Source: Amoebophrya sp. A120 (Eukaryota; Sar; Dinophyceae; Syndiniales; Amoebophryaceae). Taken from it: DNA of 64,000 nucleotides. The stretch lies in NCBI GenBank assembly GCA_905178155.1, contig CAJINV010000003.1, positions 3,963,600-4,027,599 of the forward strand, in the 5' to 3' direction. The position numbers and the translations under genes were made by a program. Under the pieces are notes generated by a model. It searched no databases. It was given only the letters and a program-made list of their open reading frames with translations, and was not told where the DNA came from. Shown piece after piece: positions 1 to 12,200 of this stretch (the first letter of the stretch is position 1; every line of letters begins with the position of its first letter).

Positions 1-1047
1 GCAGCCTTCTTCGCGCGCACGTACTGCCCCTCGAAAATACCCGAAGTCGTGTCACTCTGGAAAGAAGGTAAAATCTAGTGGTTCCTGGAGGTGTTGACGT
101 TGAGCCATTGATACTCCTCGCACAGCATTGGTTAATACCCGTCTTTGTGATGCTCTTCTTTTGAATTTAGTTTAGTACATGCCAAAATCAAAATATATCA
201 TAGCTGCATGCAAGAATCAAATGGATGCAGGTGAAGCTGAGTAAAAAATTCAGGGATCGCAACATGATAGATTGATTCTTGATTTGAAACAACAGACCTG
301 CGCACGGTAAACGAGAAGCTTTCCGCCTCCATTGCGCACCCGGAGGAGTTTCCCGATCTGTTTCCAGAGTATGCGCACCAGAAAACGGCGGAGCAAATAT
401 TGCGGAAAGTCCCGTTTTCCACGCTGCCAGCCAGCCAATACACGAGCGTAAAGGAGAAAACGAAAGACATAAACGTCCTGGACCAGATTGCCAAGCAGGG
501 CGGTGCCACCTTCGCCAAAGCCTGGTCTGAAGACATACTCGGGTTAAAACCCACAACGCCCTCAGCAGCAGCAGCGAAACCGGCTCCGATAACGACGAAC
601 GGAACGTCCTCCTCTTCATCCACAGCGACAAAGGCAGCTCCCACACCCAAGGCCTCAAAAGATGGAGCTGCACCTACTACAGGAGCACCCGCACCTTCCG
701 GTACAACTGCAGCGACGCCCACGGCAGCGGCGGCGCGAGTATCCTCCTCAAGCACGACACCTACGGCCGGCGCGGCAACCTCCTCGTCCAAAAACAGCAC
801 ATCTGGTGGAACAACCGGCGTACTACCGCCAACAACCGCGACGCCGACAAGCGCAGGAGGTGGAACCGCAAGCGCTACCGTCAGTACTACACCGGCACCA
901 GTAGTTCTAGCAGACACGACGAAACAAGATTTCAAACCGCCTACGCGGGCATCCGGGGATAAGAAGTCGGAATCCCCGAGTACCGACTCAAAGGAGGGGA
1001 GCTACGAGATCATACAAGACAGCGGTGACATGCCAAACGAGCCCTAG
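1..1047 (+). CDS. COPB2: Coatomer subunit beta-prime (COPI coat), C-terminal end, 5' truncated by window edge
   Basis: Two exons are visible: 1-67 and 296-1047, joined by a GT-AG intron (68-295). The first exon reads ARTYCPSKIPEVVSLWKE, and the second opens with LRTVNEKLSASIAHPEEFPD and a nearby LFPEY. This matches the conserved end of the alpha-solenoid of COPB2/Sec27, where animal and yeast proteins have ARTYLPS, VVKLWRE, VN(Q/E)K and an EYxNLFP block. COPB2 is a WD40 plus solenoid subunit of the COPI coat that recognises dilysine cargo for Golgi-to-ER transport. After about residue 95 of the visible part the protein becomes a Ser/Thr/Ala/Pro-rich tail of roughly 150 residues, ending in an acidic DSGDMPNEP. 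The tail is longer and lower in complexity than usual and is probably lineage-specific. The WD40 region lies upstream of the window. Confidence 0.8.
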
Positions 1048-2284
1048 CGCTTCGACAATCCTTCTCGTCAGTTGTCCGGTTCGAAGCGCACTTGATTTTT
1101 CTCGAGATCGAGTACTAGCAGCTCACCACGCTGATGAAGAAAGATTGGAAAGTAGTTATTTTTGTCGCTCGCGAATTTTATTTCTGCGATTTCCTAGAAA
1201 GAAAATTGGCTCGTGGGCTAATGACGTGTGACGAGTGTCATTTTTCCGAAGCGAGAAACCCTCGTGTCAAAAAAAACACTATACATGAACATGGGTTCTT
1301 GGAAAAAAACGTATTCCTTACGACCCACCCGGAAAAGTGAGAACTAGAAGAAGCATGAACATTCCCCTCTTCATAGGGTTTGTGTAATGTAGCAAAACTG
1401 TGAGAAAACAAAAGCGACATCAAAAACAGAAAAACGACCGTGCCGTCGTGCCGCCTCGCTGTGGCAGAGACTGACTCTTCTACCCGAGCCTTGTTAACAT
1501 GCATTCTTTTTTGTGTAGTCAACCTCTCGCCGAAGATCTGTTTTATGTGCCTCAGTTGATTCACTATGCTACGAATTGAAAGAATAAGAAGCGATCATCC
1601 CACATTCCGTGCTCCGTGCGTGGTCGGAAAAATCATAAGTGCAGCATAAGAGCTTCAATCGAAGGTCCGCGCGATGACAAGTATCTAGGATTTGATCTCA
1701 TTCCTGCTAGGGATCCTCGACATTGTCAACTTGGACGCCACAAAAGAGATCTCAAGTTGTGACGCATCGCTGGGAGAGGTTTCGTCGTGTGAGTGCTTGT
1801 AGTCAATGGTGGTAGGACTAGGATCTTGAACCTAGTAGTTCCTTCAATCGCAGACCGATCTGCAGACTCTTATTTTGTTTATCCCCGCCGTGAAAGGGCG
1901 TTTTATGAGGTCGCTTCTCTTTCGTTTTCGGGGGTTTCATATCCTTTTTTTTGGGTCTTTGACGGCGCGCACGGCTGCGGCAAAAGCTCCGTTAGAAATG
2001 AATGTGTTTCTGATTTTACGCAGTCCCGACGAGCAATTTCTCATTTACGAATTTTGCTATCTTGCTTGCGCATGATTGAAGATAAAAACAAGTCGGATAC
2101 ACATTTCACTCGCTACGTCTGTTATTTTGTGCCTACTTCATCTTTCATTTCCCATTTGTCGTTGTGTCAAAATGGTACCGAGCATCGACCAGAGCGCATG
2201 ACCAGAAAACAGCATCGCTGGCCTTGTTGTATTACCTTCAGCCAACTGCGCCTACCACTACTTGCAGTAAGCGTTAGGTAGGAC
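1048..2284. other. Intergenic spacer
   Basis: No supported gene. The short open frames here lack coding character. An in-frame stop just upstream of 2285 helps set the start of the next gene. No repeat or RNA gene was recognised. Confidence 0.5.
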
Positions 2285-5200
2285 ATGATTCCGTCCCCCA
2301 ATGCCGCAGCATCGACTGGTACTACGAGCAGAAACGGGGGCACGTCCACGCCACAGAGTCAAAATACGCCAAATTACAACGGAACACCGGGAACTGGAAC
2401 AATCCCAAGCACGACACCACCACCGACTGTTCTTGCAGGAAGCAAGGATACGCAGTCGTCAAGCAAGGCAGGTGAGCACGACCAGGAAATCAAAATCTCG
2501 AAGGGCGAGAAGCTCCGGCCCGTGAGCTTGCGCCTGATCACGCGGCAACTAATCGAAAATCCGGAGGGGACCGTTGTGCGGATATCCGGACTCGGGCACG
2601 CAATCCAGGAAGCCGCCGTCATTTTCAACCTCCTGTTCGACTTATCGCAAGAAAAAACTGTTTCATTGTGAACTTGTGATGCAAAGAACGACACACCAAA
2701 GTGTTTGTCTTGCTACACCTGCAACACAATGGATTTCTAAGCGTGTTTTCCCTTGGGAAACGCGCATGGCAAATTTTCTGTGTCATGTGTAACAAACTTG
2801 TGATGCGATTCTTGCAAGAGCATCACAGTGAAACAGTTTTTTCGTGGGATACGACTACGTCAAAGTGCACAAATACGAAACCCGCTGGATCAAGAGCCTC
2901 GGGACCACTTACCGTGCCAAGGCAGAGTTTTTTCCCCAGCTCAGGATCCACTTCAGTATTTTTTATTTTTCTCACTTTTTTCTTCTTGGTCTATAGCTAT
3001 ACTCACAGTTCGGTGGATCCATGCCTGTACTTTTCCAAGCTCGTTCCCATTGTTCCAAGAAGAAATGAAATTATGCGTGTTCCTTTAATATATAATGGAT
3101 TGTAAGCCAATGGGCATGGCTCTGACTGGCGCGACGCTATTGTAGCATTTTCATTCACGTCGACCTCGACGTCTTGATTGTACTTCCTTAAATCATAACC
3201 ATTTTCATTCGGTTCCGCTTTCATCGTACCGATTCGTAGCGCCTTCGACTTGTCTTGAGTAGGCACCAGTTTCCCGACAGAAAATGGGCTCATCTTGCTG
3301 TTCAACCTATCCTGTTTGCTGTACGACTTCAGGTCGTGCTGCCGGATTTCGCATGCGGATTCCAATGGCGCTGAAACCGGAGAAGGTCGCGTTTCTGGCG
3401 AAGCCGACCAGCTTCACGCCGATCTACGAAAAAGAGATACCTGACGAAGTGCACGTGGGGTCCGTCAATGCAGGGAGTGACCAGCTCTTCGTATTATAGA
3501 CCTGGGAGTGTTTTTCTTTTTGTCTTTGTTCATCTGTGATGTTTTTTTATGGTTCTTCACGTGTTCACCGTCACCGAGCTGTACACGACGTCGTGAAGAT
3601 GTCTGATGCACAATATTTTACCATTGCCACAGGTAGGCGGATCCGCAATCAACGCAGCGTTTAAGAGAGCCTTGGATGAGGCCGGCATCGAGACTGGCAA
3701 GTATCAGGACCTACAGCGAAATATCAAATGCAAATATGTCTGGGTCTGGAAGAATGCAGATTTTTGCCATGCTGTTTTTGCATGACACAGAAGGTCTGTC
3801 ATGGAAGCCCTAGCATCACAGATTTCGAGAACGTTCCGCAATGCTTAATCCGCATGACAAATCCCTCTGTTTGGTAACAGAAAATGGAAACCTTTTGCTG
3901 CCTATGCATCAGAGATTTGCGCGTGTTGTGGAATTCGCATCACAAGTTCGGATCCTTCCAGACCCAGACATTTTTGCATTCGACGCGAAAGCTGTGGAAG
4001 TCCGCTTCAGAGCAGCTGGATATCACAGGAAAAAAGTGTTGCAGTTACACATTTGTTGGAGTTTCTGCATTACAAAGCCGCTCGACATGGCAAAGAAAAC
4101 CTGTGATGCGCAGACTATAAGGGAAAACACGAATGAAATGAGGCTGGCAAGCATTTCCTGCAATACAGAGGTCGTCTGTCTTGCTTGTCTTGCATCAAAG
4201 TGTGTAACTGTAACACTTTTTTCTCAGGATACTGGACCGGGTCGTCCTAGCCGACGCCGAGACCTGCAAGGAACTCAAAGTAAACTATCTCTCTTGCAGG
4301 GCAAGCTACGCGGACTCCACCACATGCTCCTGCTTCTTGCACGTCTTCGAGCCGGCAGCGCGACCCATGGGAAACGCGAAGAATGCTGCCATGGTCTATG
4401 TCGTAGGACCGCGAGGTAAGTATAAGTAAGTTGTACTTCTGGCCCTGCTTCTGTGCATTTCCATTTGTCTTCACAAGCGGGAGCTGCTACATGTACCGTC
4501 TTTCGTATGTCAATGCTGTTTCACCTCCCCTGGTGTCGTGGTGAAAACACTGACTGTACGTTGCAAGATGATGTAGAGAACAAGTACAGAACTCATTCCA
4601 CCAAGAACGACCTGTATCCAGGTTCGGAGTGTGGATCGGGCGAAGATTTTCTGGAGAAGCTGCGCAACTGCGGCAAGAATGTAGTCGTGTCCGTGAACCA
4701 GTACAACCTGAAGCATGCCAAGAAGTACACGGAAGAGCTTCCGCGCATCGACCGGGTGCGGGTGTGTCTGGTGAGCGGCGGTATCTACAAGCACCCGGAC
4801 GTGGACAAAAACGACATTGCGCGTGCCCTGATGGAGGGGCTCTACTTGAATCCGAGTGCGCAGGTGGAGCATTCCCCGGTGTTTGAGTTCGCGTACGACG
4901 AAGACGCATTCAAGCTGGCATACGAAAAAGCGCTCTGGATTCCGATCAACGAGCAAAAAACCGTGAGCACCAAAGACCACGACTTGCGGCTGGTGCATCA
5001 AGAACGAGTCGAGGAAGGGCAAGGTGGAGAGGGAACAAGTGGGGAGGTGGTCCAGGACGAGGGCAGCAAGGACGGATCTTCGTCCCCGGGTGGTGGGGCG
5101 CGGGAAAGCAAGAAACCCCGCCTGATAACGAGGGAGCTGAGGGAGGTGGTTGTATCTGCAGGCAGCAACGCGACAGCCACAACGCCGGAAGGAACTAGTA

Positions 5201-5367
5201 CCGTCGGAGGAGGTGCTGGACAAGCCTCGGCAACGTCCCCCGTAAGCGACGACAATAAACCGGAAGACGAAGCAGATGAACAAAAAGACGGCGATCGATT
5301 CGTCTCCGCTGGATCAGTAAATCCAGACGAGGTGGTGGCCGGAGAGAATACGGGCAATGCCGTCTGA
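2285..5367 (+). CDS. Probable Alba-domain plus macro-like-domain fusion protein
   Basis: Seven exons: 2285-2651, 2845-2955, 3333-3490, 3633-3721, 3991-4029, 4228-4415, 4622-5367; together 566 codons with no internal stop. A Ser/Thr/Pro-rich head (about residues 1-75) precedes an Alba-like segment: LRLITRQLIENPEG, then VVRISGLGHAIQEAAVIFN, then DYVKVHKYETRWI. Alba proteins are small dimeric DNA/RNA-binding proteins. The middle resembles a macro (ADP-ribose-binding) domain: VHVGSVNAGSD, a GGSAINAAFKRA helix, MVYVVGPRG (compare VIHxVGP) and VCLVSGGIYKHPDV (compare the diphosphate loop SGGIYxxP). The tail from about residue 430 is acidic and disordered. Four introns are GT-AG (2956-3332, 3491-3632, 4416-4621, and so on); three are inverted-repeat introners. 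Both domain calls are by eye; the Alba call is firmer than the macro call. Start chosen because TAG lies in frame six bases upstream. Confidence 0.6.
2652..2844 (+). mobile_element. Introner, family 2 (AAAAAACTGTTTCA ends), intron 1 of the Alba/macro gene
   Basis: The left end AAAAAACTGTTTCATTGTGA is matched by the reverse complement of the right end (TCACAGTGAAACAGTTTTTT), about 20 bp with one mismatch. Removing 2652-2844 joins the codons CAA-GTG-GGA-TAC in frame. Termini are AA...CG, not GT-AG. The flanking direct repeat is weak (CGCAAG against CGTGGG). Confidence 0.75.
3722..3984 (+). mobile_element. Introner, family 1, subtype B, in the Alba/macro gene
   Basis: Starts TATCAAATGCAAATATGTC and ends CCAGACATTTTTGCATTCGAC; the inner core is GTCTGGGTCTGGAAG at the left and its complement at the right. 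Direct repeat GCGAAA at 3716-3721 and 3985-3990. Removal of the element plus one repeat gives CTA-CAG-CGA-AAG-CTG in frame. Confidence 0.9.
4030..4224 (+). mobile_element. Introner, family 2 variant, in the Alba/macro gene
   Basis: Left end AAAAAAGTGTTGCAGTTACA pairs with the right end TGTAACTGTAACACTTTTTT (one mismatch). Flanked by CAGG at 4026-4029 and 4225-4228. The exon resumes at 4228, giving ACA-GGG-ATA-CTG in frame. Confidence 0.85.
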
Positions 5368-6249
5368 AACGTCTACGTCGTTGACTTCTAGTCGGGGCCA
5401 CGTCGTTCTTGCAGATCAGAATTCTACGTCTCGCTATAATTGTGGAGCACGAGCTCCTGCTCCCTGTTATTTGGTGCGATAGTTAGTAGAATTCTATTTT
5501 CCGTTAGCTGACAAGCACTTGGTCAAGGAAGTCATGCTACGCTGACAAATGCATCCACACGACGCGGCCCCAGCCTGGTAACATCGAAGCGATATATATT
5601 TCAGCCTCGAGCAATCACACATAGAATTGCTAAAAGGCTTCGCTGCGCTCATGTTTCTTCTACGTAAACGCATGCAAATTGACATAGTAGTACGCAACAC
5701 ACAAGGTCGTTAGGAAGACAGAAGATGGATGCACACACCTGTTCGCTCGAGTATATTCCTACAGTTGCGCACCTTTTGCTTTTCGAGTGTCGTGGTTTCT
5801 TTGCCACCGTCTCCACTTTCGCTGCAGAAGGCAGTAGAAAAGGACGCACGCACAGTTGCACAACCTTTCTGATAGATGGATCTCGATCGCAACCTTTCCA
5901 AATTACGGCTCAGGCGTTCTCTTCTGTGTTTTTCGCTTCGCCAATAAACTTCGATCGCTATCTGAGATCTTCTTTTCGATTGTTCTTTTTGCTTATTTTT
6001 TTCTACAGCGACGCCACTTGTCTTTGTCACATTCACGTAGCCGTACTAGCGTCTATTCAGATTACGACTGACTTTCCTCTTCTAGACCGCCTTTTTCCCT
6101 CACCTCATCCTCATGTAGCATCGTTTCCGAAATTATAGTAAATTTGCCTTCGACTCGGAACGAAATGAGTATAACAAGCAAGAAAACGTTGAAGTATCGT
6201 GTATGTTGGATAAAACACATGTGCTGCGACGTCCTAGAGTTGCAGTGTC
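5368..6249. other. Intergenic spacer
   Basis: No coding region, RNA gene or repeat recognised in this stretch between two plus-strand genes. Confidence 0.5.
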
Positions 6250-9200
6250 ATGAGCAGCAATTCCTCCAGTTCGGCAGCGGGGAGGCAGCGGAGCAGTAGC
6301 TACATTAGGGGGCGCAACGCCAACGCGCGAGCGACTGCACAGCCACATGCTGCAACCGGAGGGAAGAATGCTGGGCAACACCGGCGAAACCAACAGCAAC
6401 AACCGCAACAGCAGCAGACCTACTGGTCTGGCACCTACGAGGCACATTGCGCCACGTACGACAGTAACGCCTGGGGCGCCAACGGATCAACCGCATCGCA
6501 AAGCGCGGCCGCGGTGCACACAAGAAATGGTACCTACCTAGATTTTTTTACTTCTTTTCTACGCTTTTTCTTTACTTGTTTTTGTTTCACTGCCCGAGTG
6601 GAATGCGGCGCTGCTCGGCTCTGGATGATTTGTAGCACCTGTTTGTCCTCATGCCAAGGACGAGAGCTAGGGCTGCGAGGGATTTGATATGTGACATTGT
6701 CTGCATGGATGCAGAAGTCAATTGAAATCAGTACACGTCGAAGTCATTATTTTATTCTATTTTACAGTTACATGGGTTGCCGCGTCCCAGGCTGTTGCTA
6801 CCGCTTCAGCGTCCTCTAACTCGTCTCACCGAGTGCAGTTGCACCAGCACTCCTCGTGGACGCCAGGGTCACCAGCTGAGGAGCAATCCTGTCTCACGAC
6901 GGGTCATTATAGCAGCACGACCTCCGCCGCGGTAGAACACGAGCAGGATAGCAGCCCCGTTCCGACGAGCCAGTGGGTAAAACCCGAGCACCTGCTGAAG
7001 AGCCATCCCGGGGTGCGATGGAACCCCTGCGATTTGCTGTTCCAGCTACAGCCAAAGCGCGAACGGGCGACGTCAAACTCGGGGAAGAACACGGGGCGCG
7101 ATCCGGGCGACGATCACGAAAAGGAGCTGGATCATGGAGCAGCACCTTCAGGAGACGACAGGGCGCAAAATGATGGTCGTGGCCCCGACGACGCTCCGCG
7201 TTCTCCCGGCCAAGTAAAGTTGACTTCCAACGAGAACGACAGAGCACACAAGATGGATGTGGATACTAGCATTGGACCAGCAGCCGACGGAACGCCAGCA
7301 ACAAGGGCAGTGGAAAAAAACGCCAACAATTCCTCCATCGCAGACCCGAAGATCGCAGGAAGTCCTGGAGTCGCGTCCGGAGATAAAAATATTATACGAG
7401 GAGGGAACGAAGTTTCGCCGAAGAGCATTGACAACCAGATTGAGGTGCGCGTTGACTCTGCTCCATCACCGCGTTCCAGATCTGAAGCAGGTGGCATCTC
7501 AACGGGGGACGTCGTATGGGAAATGCGGCCGCATTTTCGGGGCGTTCGCTTTCCCGAGCGTGACTTTGTACTTGACCTGTCGGAAGAACCCGGCGAGAAC
7601 AGCATGGTGGGTAGACACTCACATACCTACAGATCCACAGACCCGGGCCGCTTGGTACTCAAGTACGCAGCGAAGTGTAATGGCGTCGAGGACGCCCTGC
7701 AGCGACTTCACCGGACAGGGTTTCCCTTTGACCTGCCCCCGACCATTCCTCCCAAAGATGTGTTTTCGTCACGCGACGGTGCCCTCGTGCAAGAGATGAA
7801 TTCAAACGCCAGTTCCTCCTCCTCCTCCTCCTCGTCTCGCTCTGTGTCCAAGCGTGAAGATCTACCGGTACGAGCGGATCAAGACCAAGCTCCGTCTTCC
7901 GCTAGCGAACATTGTTCCTCGGACGAGGTGGAACGCGATGCTGACGTTCGTAATGCTGGCGCAGAAAAAACCAAAAAGAAAAAGCTGGCTTCTACTTCAC
8001 CTCGGCCGTCCTCCAGCAAAAGATCTGCGCAGATGACCTCTGCTCCAGTGACCACCACAGGGAATAATATTAAACAAGGTGAAGCAGGAGCAGGAGCCCC
8101 TCCTCCTCCATTGTTCGTCCCCTCCGGACGAACAAGCGGAGTACTACCAACGAGCGCCACGGCTAGTACAAGTGTTGTCGGTGCTGCTGCCAGCACACTA
8201 GGTAGTACGGTGTCGGTACCCGTTCCCCTAGCAGTGAAAATGTCGAAGTTGGAAGCTGATTCTCAACTCCTGAAAACGAACAAGACTACGACCGGCCAGC
8301 AAAAGCAGGCACAGCAGTCGAGTCCTGATAGTAGTTCGTCCCAGCAGCTGCAGAGTTTTAATGGTGCCGGTGGTCGTCCAGCGCAAGAAGTTGTCGCTGC
8401 AGCAGCAGCTTCGTCGTCGGCACGACCTTCAGATCAAGTTGTAAAACAGGAGGGCGCGGCCCAGCAAATGACCACGACTTCCCAGGCATCCGCCCCTGCT
8501 ACCACTTCTATGCGGCGCCCCAGAATCGCCGAACTGAAACAGAAGCTGCTCCGGCACAAGGAGCAACGACGGCAAGATACAACGATCGCTGTTTTAACCA
8601 CGGCCGACCAGCAGCAGCAGCAGCTACTTCATCAAGTGGAAATCGCGAGTGCCGGGTCTTCTACTCCAGCCGCTGCTAGAAGTGCAGCAGGTGCTGTCGG
8701 GTTTACACTACTTCCATCTGTCGCTCCGGTCGCCGCATCTACTGCTACCGCCACGTCCAGTCTGCTGGAACAAGTGGAAGCTGCCAGTGTCGGCGGAAGC
8801 GCCGTGAACAAGAACTCATTGCCAAATAAACCTAATTTCGAAATCGCCTCGACAACCCGAACCCCCTCGGGTGCGTCGTCGCGCGCCACGACTCCCGCGT
8901 TCTTCATCGCAAATTCGACAGCGTCGGTGCCCGTTCTACCAACGAAGCGGGAGCACCCCGGTGCTTCGGAGGTCTCCGGGGCGGTAAAAATGTTGAATAC
9001 ACCTGAGGGCGGCACGGCGAAGACGAGGACGCCGAAACAAAACATGCAGCCGCACCCAAGGTCGACCCTGCTGGTTCCACAAAATACTAACGTCGTGCCA
9101 AAAGTAGCAGCTGCAGCCAAACCCTTGGCGGATGCGGCCCCAGGACTCGCGACCGTGGTGGCTGCAGCGCCCTCGTCTTCGGATCACCTAACCGAGGGCG

Positions 9201-12200
9201 GGACAATCGTGCCCGCCCTTTCTCCAGCACTTGTTGATTTCGGGGCAGCCGGCGCAGGATCGGTCGTGACGGCTCCGGTGCAGGAGACGACTGCAGTCGT
9301 AGAAATAGAGGCTGACGACGACGACATTCTATCGTCTTCCGCACCGTCTGAGCAAGATGAACAAAACGAGGAGAGGGAAGAACCAAATGAAAACCCCGTC
9401 GTTGCGGCGCAAAAGAACCAAGAGCAGCTTTCCTCTCCCCTGAAGAAGCGATCCTCCAAAAGAACTGTTCTTGCCGAGAACGAAACGCGGCGAGATGAAC
9501 GTAGCCACGATAGAGCGACTAAAGAAAGTAGAAACTACGACAGGGCCGGGAGGACTTCGACTGCTGAGGAAGCAGCAGCTGCTGCGAGCGACAACCAGAA
9601 GAAAAAAAAGAAGAAAGACAAGAGAGAGGCGACAAGTGTGTCACTAGCTTCGGGTCTTCCGGATGAAATCGTGGAGACTGGGGAAACTCAAAAAGGCACC
9701 GGCGCCGGGAAAGGTCAACTGCAAAATGGTGTGGACAAGGAAGTAGATCATCTGCAACAAGGCTCGAAGGCGAAGAAGAAGCGGAAGAAAGAAATAGAGG
9801 ACGACGACGTTGAGCTGGAAATGCTCCCAGCAAAGAAAAAGAAAAACAAGCGGAAGAGGGAGGATCGTTCCGCGGAAAGGCGGGAGAAAGTCCCAAAAGA
9901 CGCACCACACGCAGACTCGATGGCGAGTCAGGCCAACGACGAACATCATGTTGGGGGTACGAGAAGTCAGGGCTTCCTGCCTGCGAAAATAAAGCACAGT
10001 AAAGACTACGACACGGAAGCCAGTGGTAGACACCGAGAAGATCCGGCGGCACTGGGCGACACCAGCACGGCGGGAGAATTACATCAAGCCGCGGGGAAAA
10101 AAAAGAAGAAGAGGAAATCGGACAAAAACACTGGTGCCCCCAAGGATCCGCCGGTACAAGAGATCCTCGAGCAGATCCGGCCGAAGCTGTCAGCTGCTTC
10201 AGATGGTGACCACGACGAGGCCGAAGACGACAACCTGCAGGAGGCAGCGGAGGAGGTTCTTCTGCCCTCGTCTTCTCGGACGCAGCAAAAGATCAAAGAA
10301 ACGCTGGACAAACTGAAGCCCGCTGCGGGCCTTCAAGCGCGACCGGAGGTTATAAAAGAGCACTCGCACAACTCGTCTTCCTCCTCGCGCTCAGGATGGA
10401 CCACCAGTTCCAGCCAGGAAAACGACGACAGTACCCGCCGCAAGAAACCGAGAGAGCCCAGCAACAAGCAACCGAAGTTGTCCGCGAAGGCTCTGCGGCG
10501 TCTGGAAAGACAATCGGAGAGAGAAAAAGAAAAGCGCGCGGTCCAAAAGCAGAAAGACGAGCTCAAGAAAGCCCTACTGCTCGCCCAGAAGCGAAAAGGA
10601 AAGAAAGTTGAGGACAAGGACCTGCGTGCGACCGCCAAGTACTTGCGTTTTTTATTTTTGTAGGATGTCAATCTCAATGCAAATGCTTTTCTACGATCAC
10701 GATTGAACAGAAACACGGGGGTCTTCTTTGTGTTTCATCCATTCAATTGCGTCGTGTGGAAATGTAAATGAACATGTTTACTCACTACTTTTGCTACGGG
10801 GCCGCGATAGCAGAGTGCAGCGTTCTTCTCTCCATCGATCGTGGACCGCGATGTAACGCATTGAGATTGTTTTCACTTAAGGTTAAGTGTAAGTAGTTAC
10901 CTTCGTGAGCAGCGACTGTACTTAGATAACTTTGAAAAACTAAATCAAAATCGCACAAAAAAAAATCAGGGATAAGGACAAGCGCGTTCCTGCTTCCGCA
11001 AAGGAAGCTGCTGCGACTGCCAAGCGCGGCCCGACGCGTCTTGTCCGGCCCCGGGAAGAGAAGACCAAGGATGGTCGCAAAGACGGCGTCGCGGTGCTCA
11101 AGAAGAGAAAACGCAAGGAATCTTCTCCGGTGGAGGAACCCGACACGGTATCAAGATCGAGTCAACGGCTATCTTTTTCCGAGCCGCCAAAGGATAAGGA
11201 GCGTCGCCTAAGAAAAGAGAGACAAAACGCGATAAGGCCTTCTCGTAATAAAGAACCAACGGGAAAAAGTAAGGACACGGCAGCGGTAGCGGTTTCCGCG
11301 GGCTTGCGAGGTCGGCGTAGAATGGACAAGAATTACGTACTTCCGTCGTCTAGATCGTCACACCGCGAAGCCGCTGCAACGGCCAGGTCTTCGTCTAGTG
11401 CGAGCAGGAGCAGCGCAGCCCCCGTGCAAAAGAGGATCAAGCGCTCGCCCGGACGGCGTGGTCCCAAGGATGGCCGCGACTATAATGATATGGTGCAGAA
11501 AAAAACCAAAAATCGCGTCGAGGAGCCGGGGCGCCACGGTTCGCGATCGCGCTCTAGAGCACGACGCCGGAACGAGATCGATGATTCTCGGAGACATGCC
11601 GCGGTGCGGCGCGATGGAGGCGAACAGTTGTACAAAGATGGTGCCGCGCGTTCTCACCGACGCAAGAAGAGGGAGGACCACTATCAAGATGACGAGGGAA
11701 GTGGTCATGCAAGCGCAGGAGCAGAGGACGGCAGCAAAGATCCGAATTATCATGGTAAAAAGCGCAGCTACCGGCGACCTCACTCCCAGTCTCGTCGGCG
11801 TGGGAGGGGGAGGCTCCGCGATGCCGGTGTAGCGAGCAAGTCACAGTCAGCAGGAGACCGCAGCTCCAAGGAGCGAGGTGGAAGGACCACGCGCCGGCGC
11901 GACGACGGCCGGGAAGCAGACAAGAAGAAGCCTGATCTTGGGCCTCGTGGATATGGGAAAGTAATCCAGACAGAAGACGGTGAGAATCGCCCGCCCCCCT
12001 TGATACCACTTGAGCTCAAAGACCCGGACGACAAAAAATCATCGAAACGAAACCGAGATCATGAGGATAGTGAAGGCAAAAAGAAAAAGAATGCCGCTTC
12101 TCGCGCCGGTTCAAGTAAAGCCAAAGACAAGAAGAACAGCAAAAATGACGAAGGCCCTGAGCGGACAAGTGAAAATAAAGAGACGAAAGCACGACCAGCT

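Noticed and set aside
4510-5283. Long minus-strand open frame opposite the Alba/macro last exon
   Set aside because: It is the antisense of a conserved, correctly spliced exon and has no recognisable domain.
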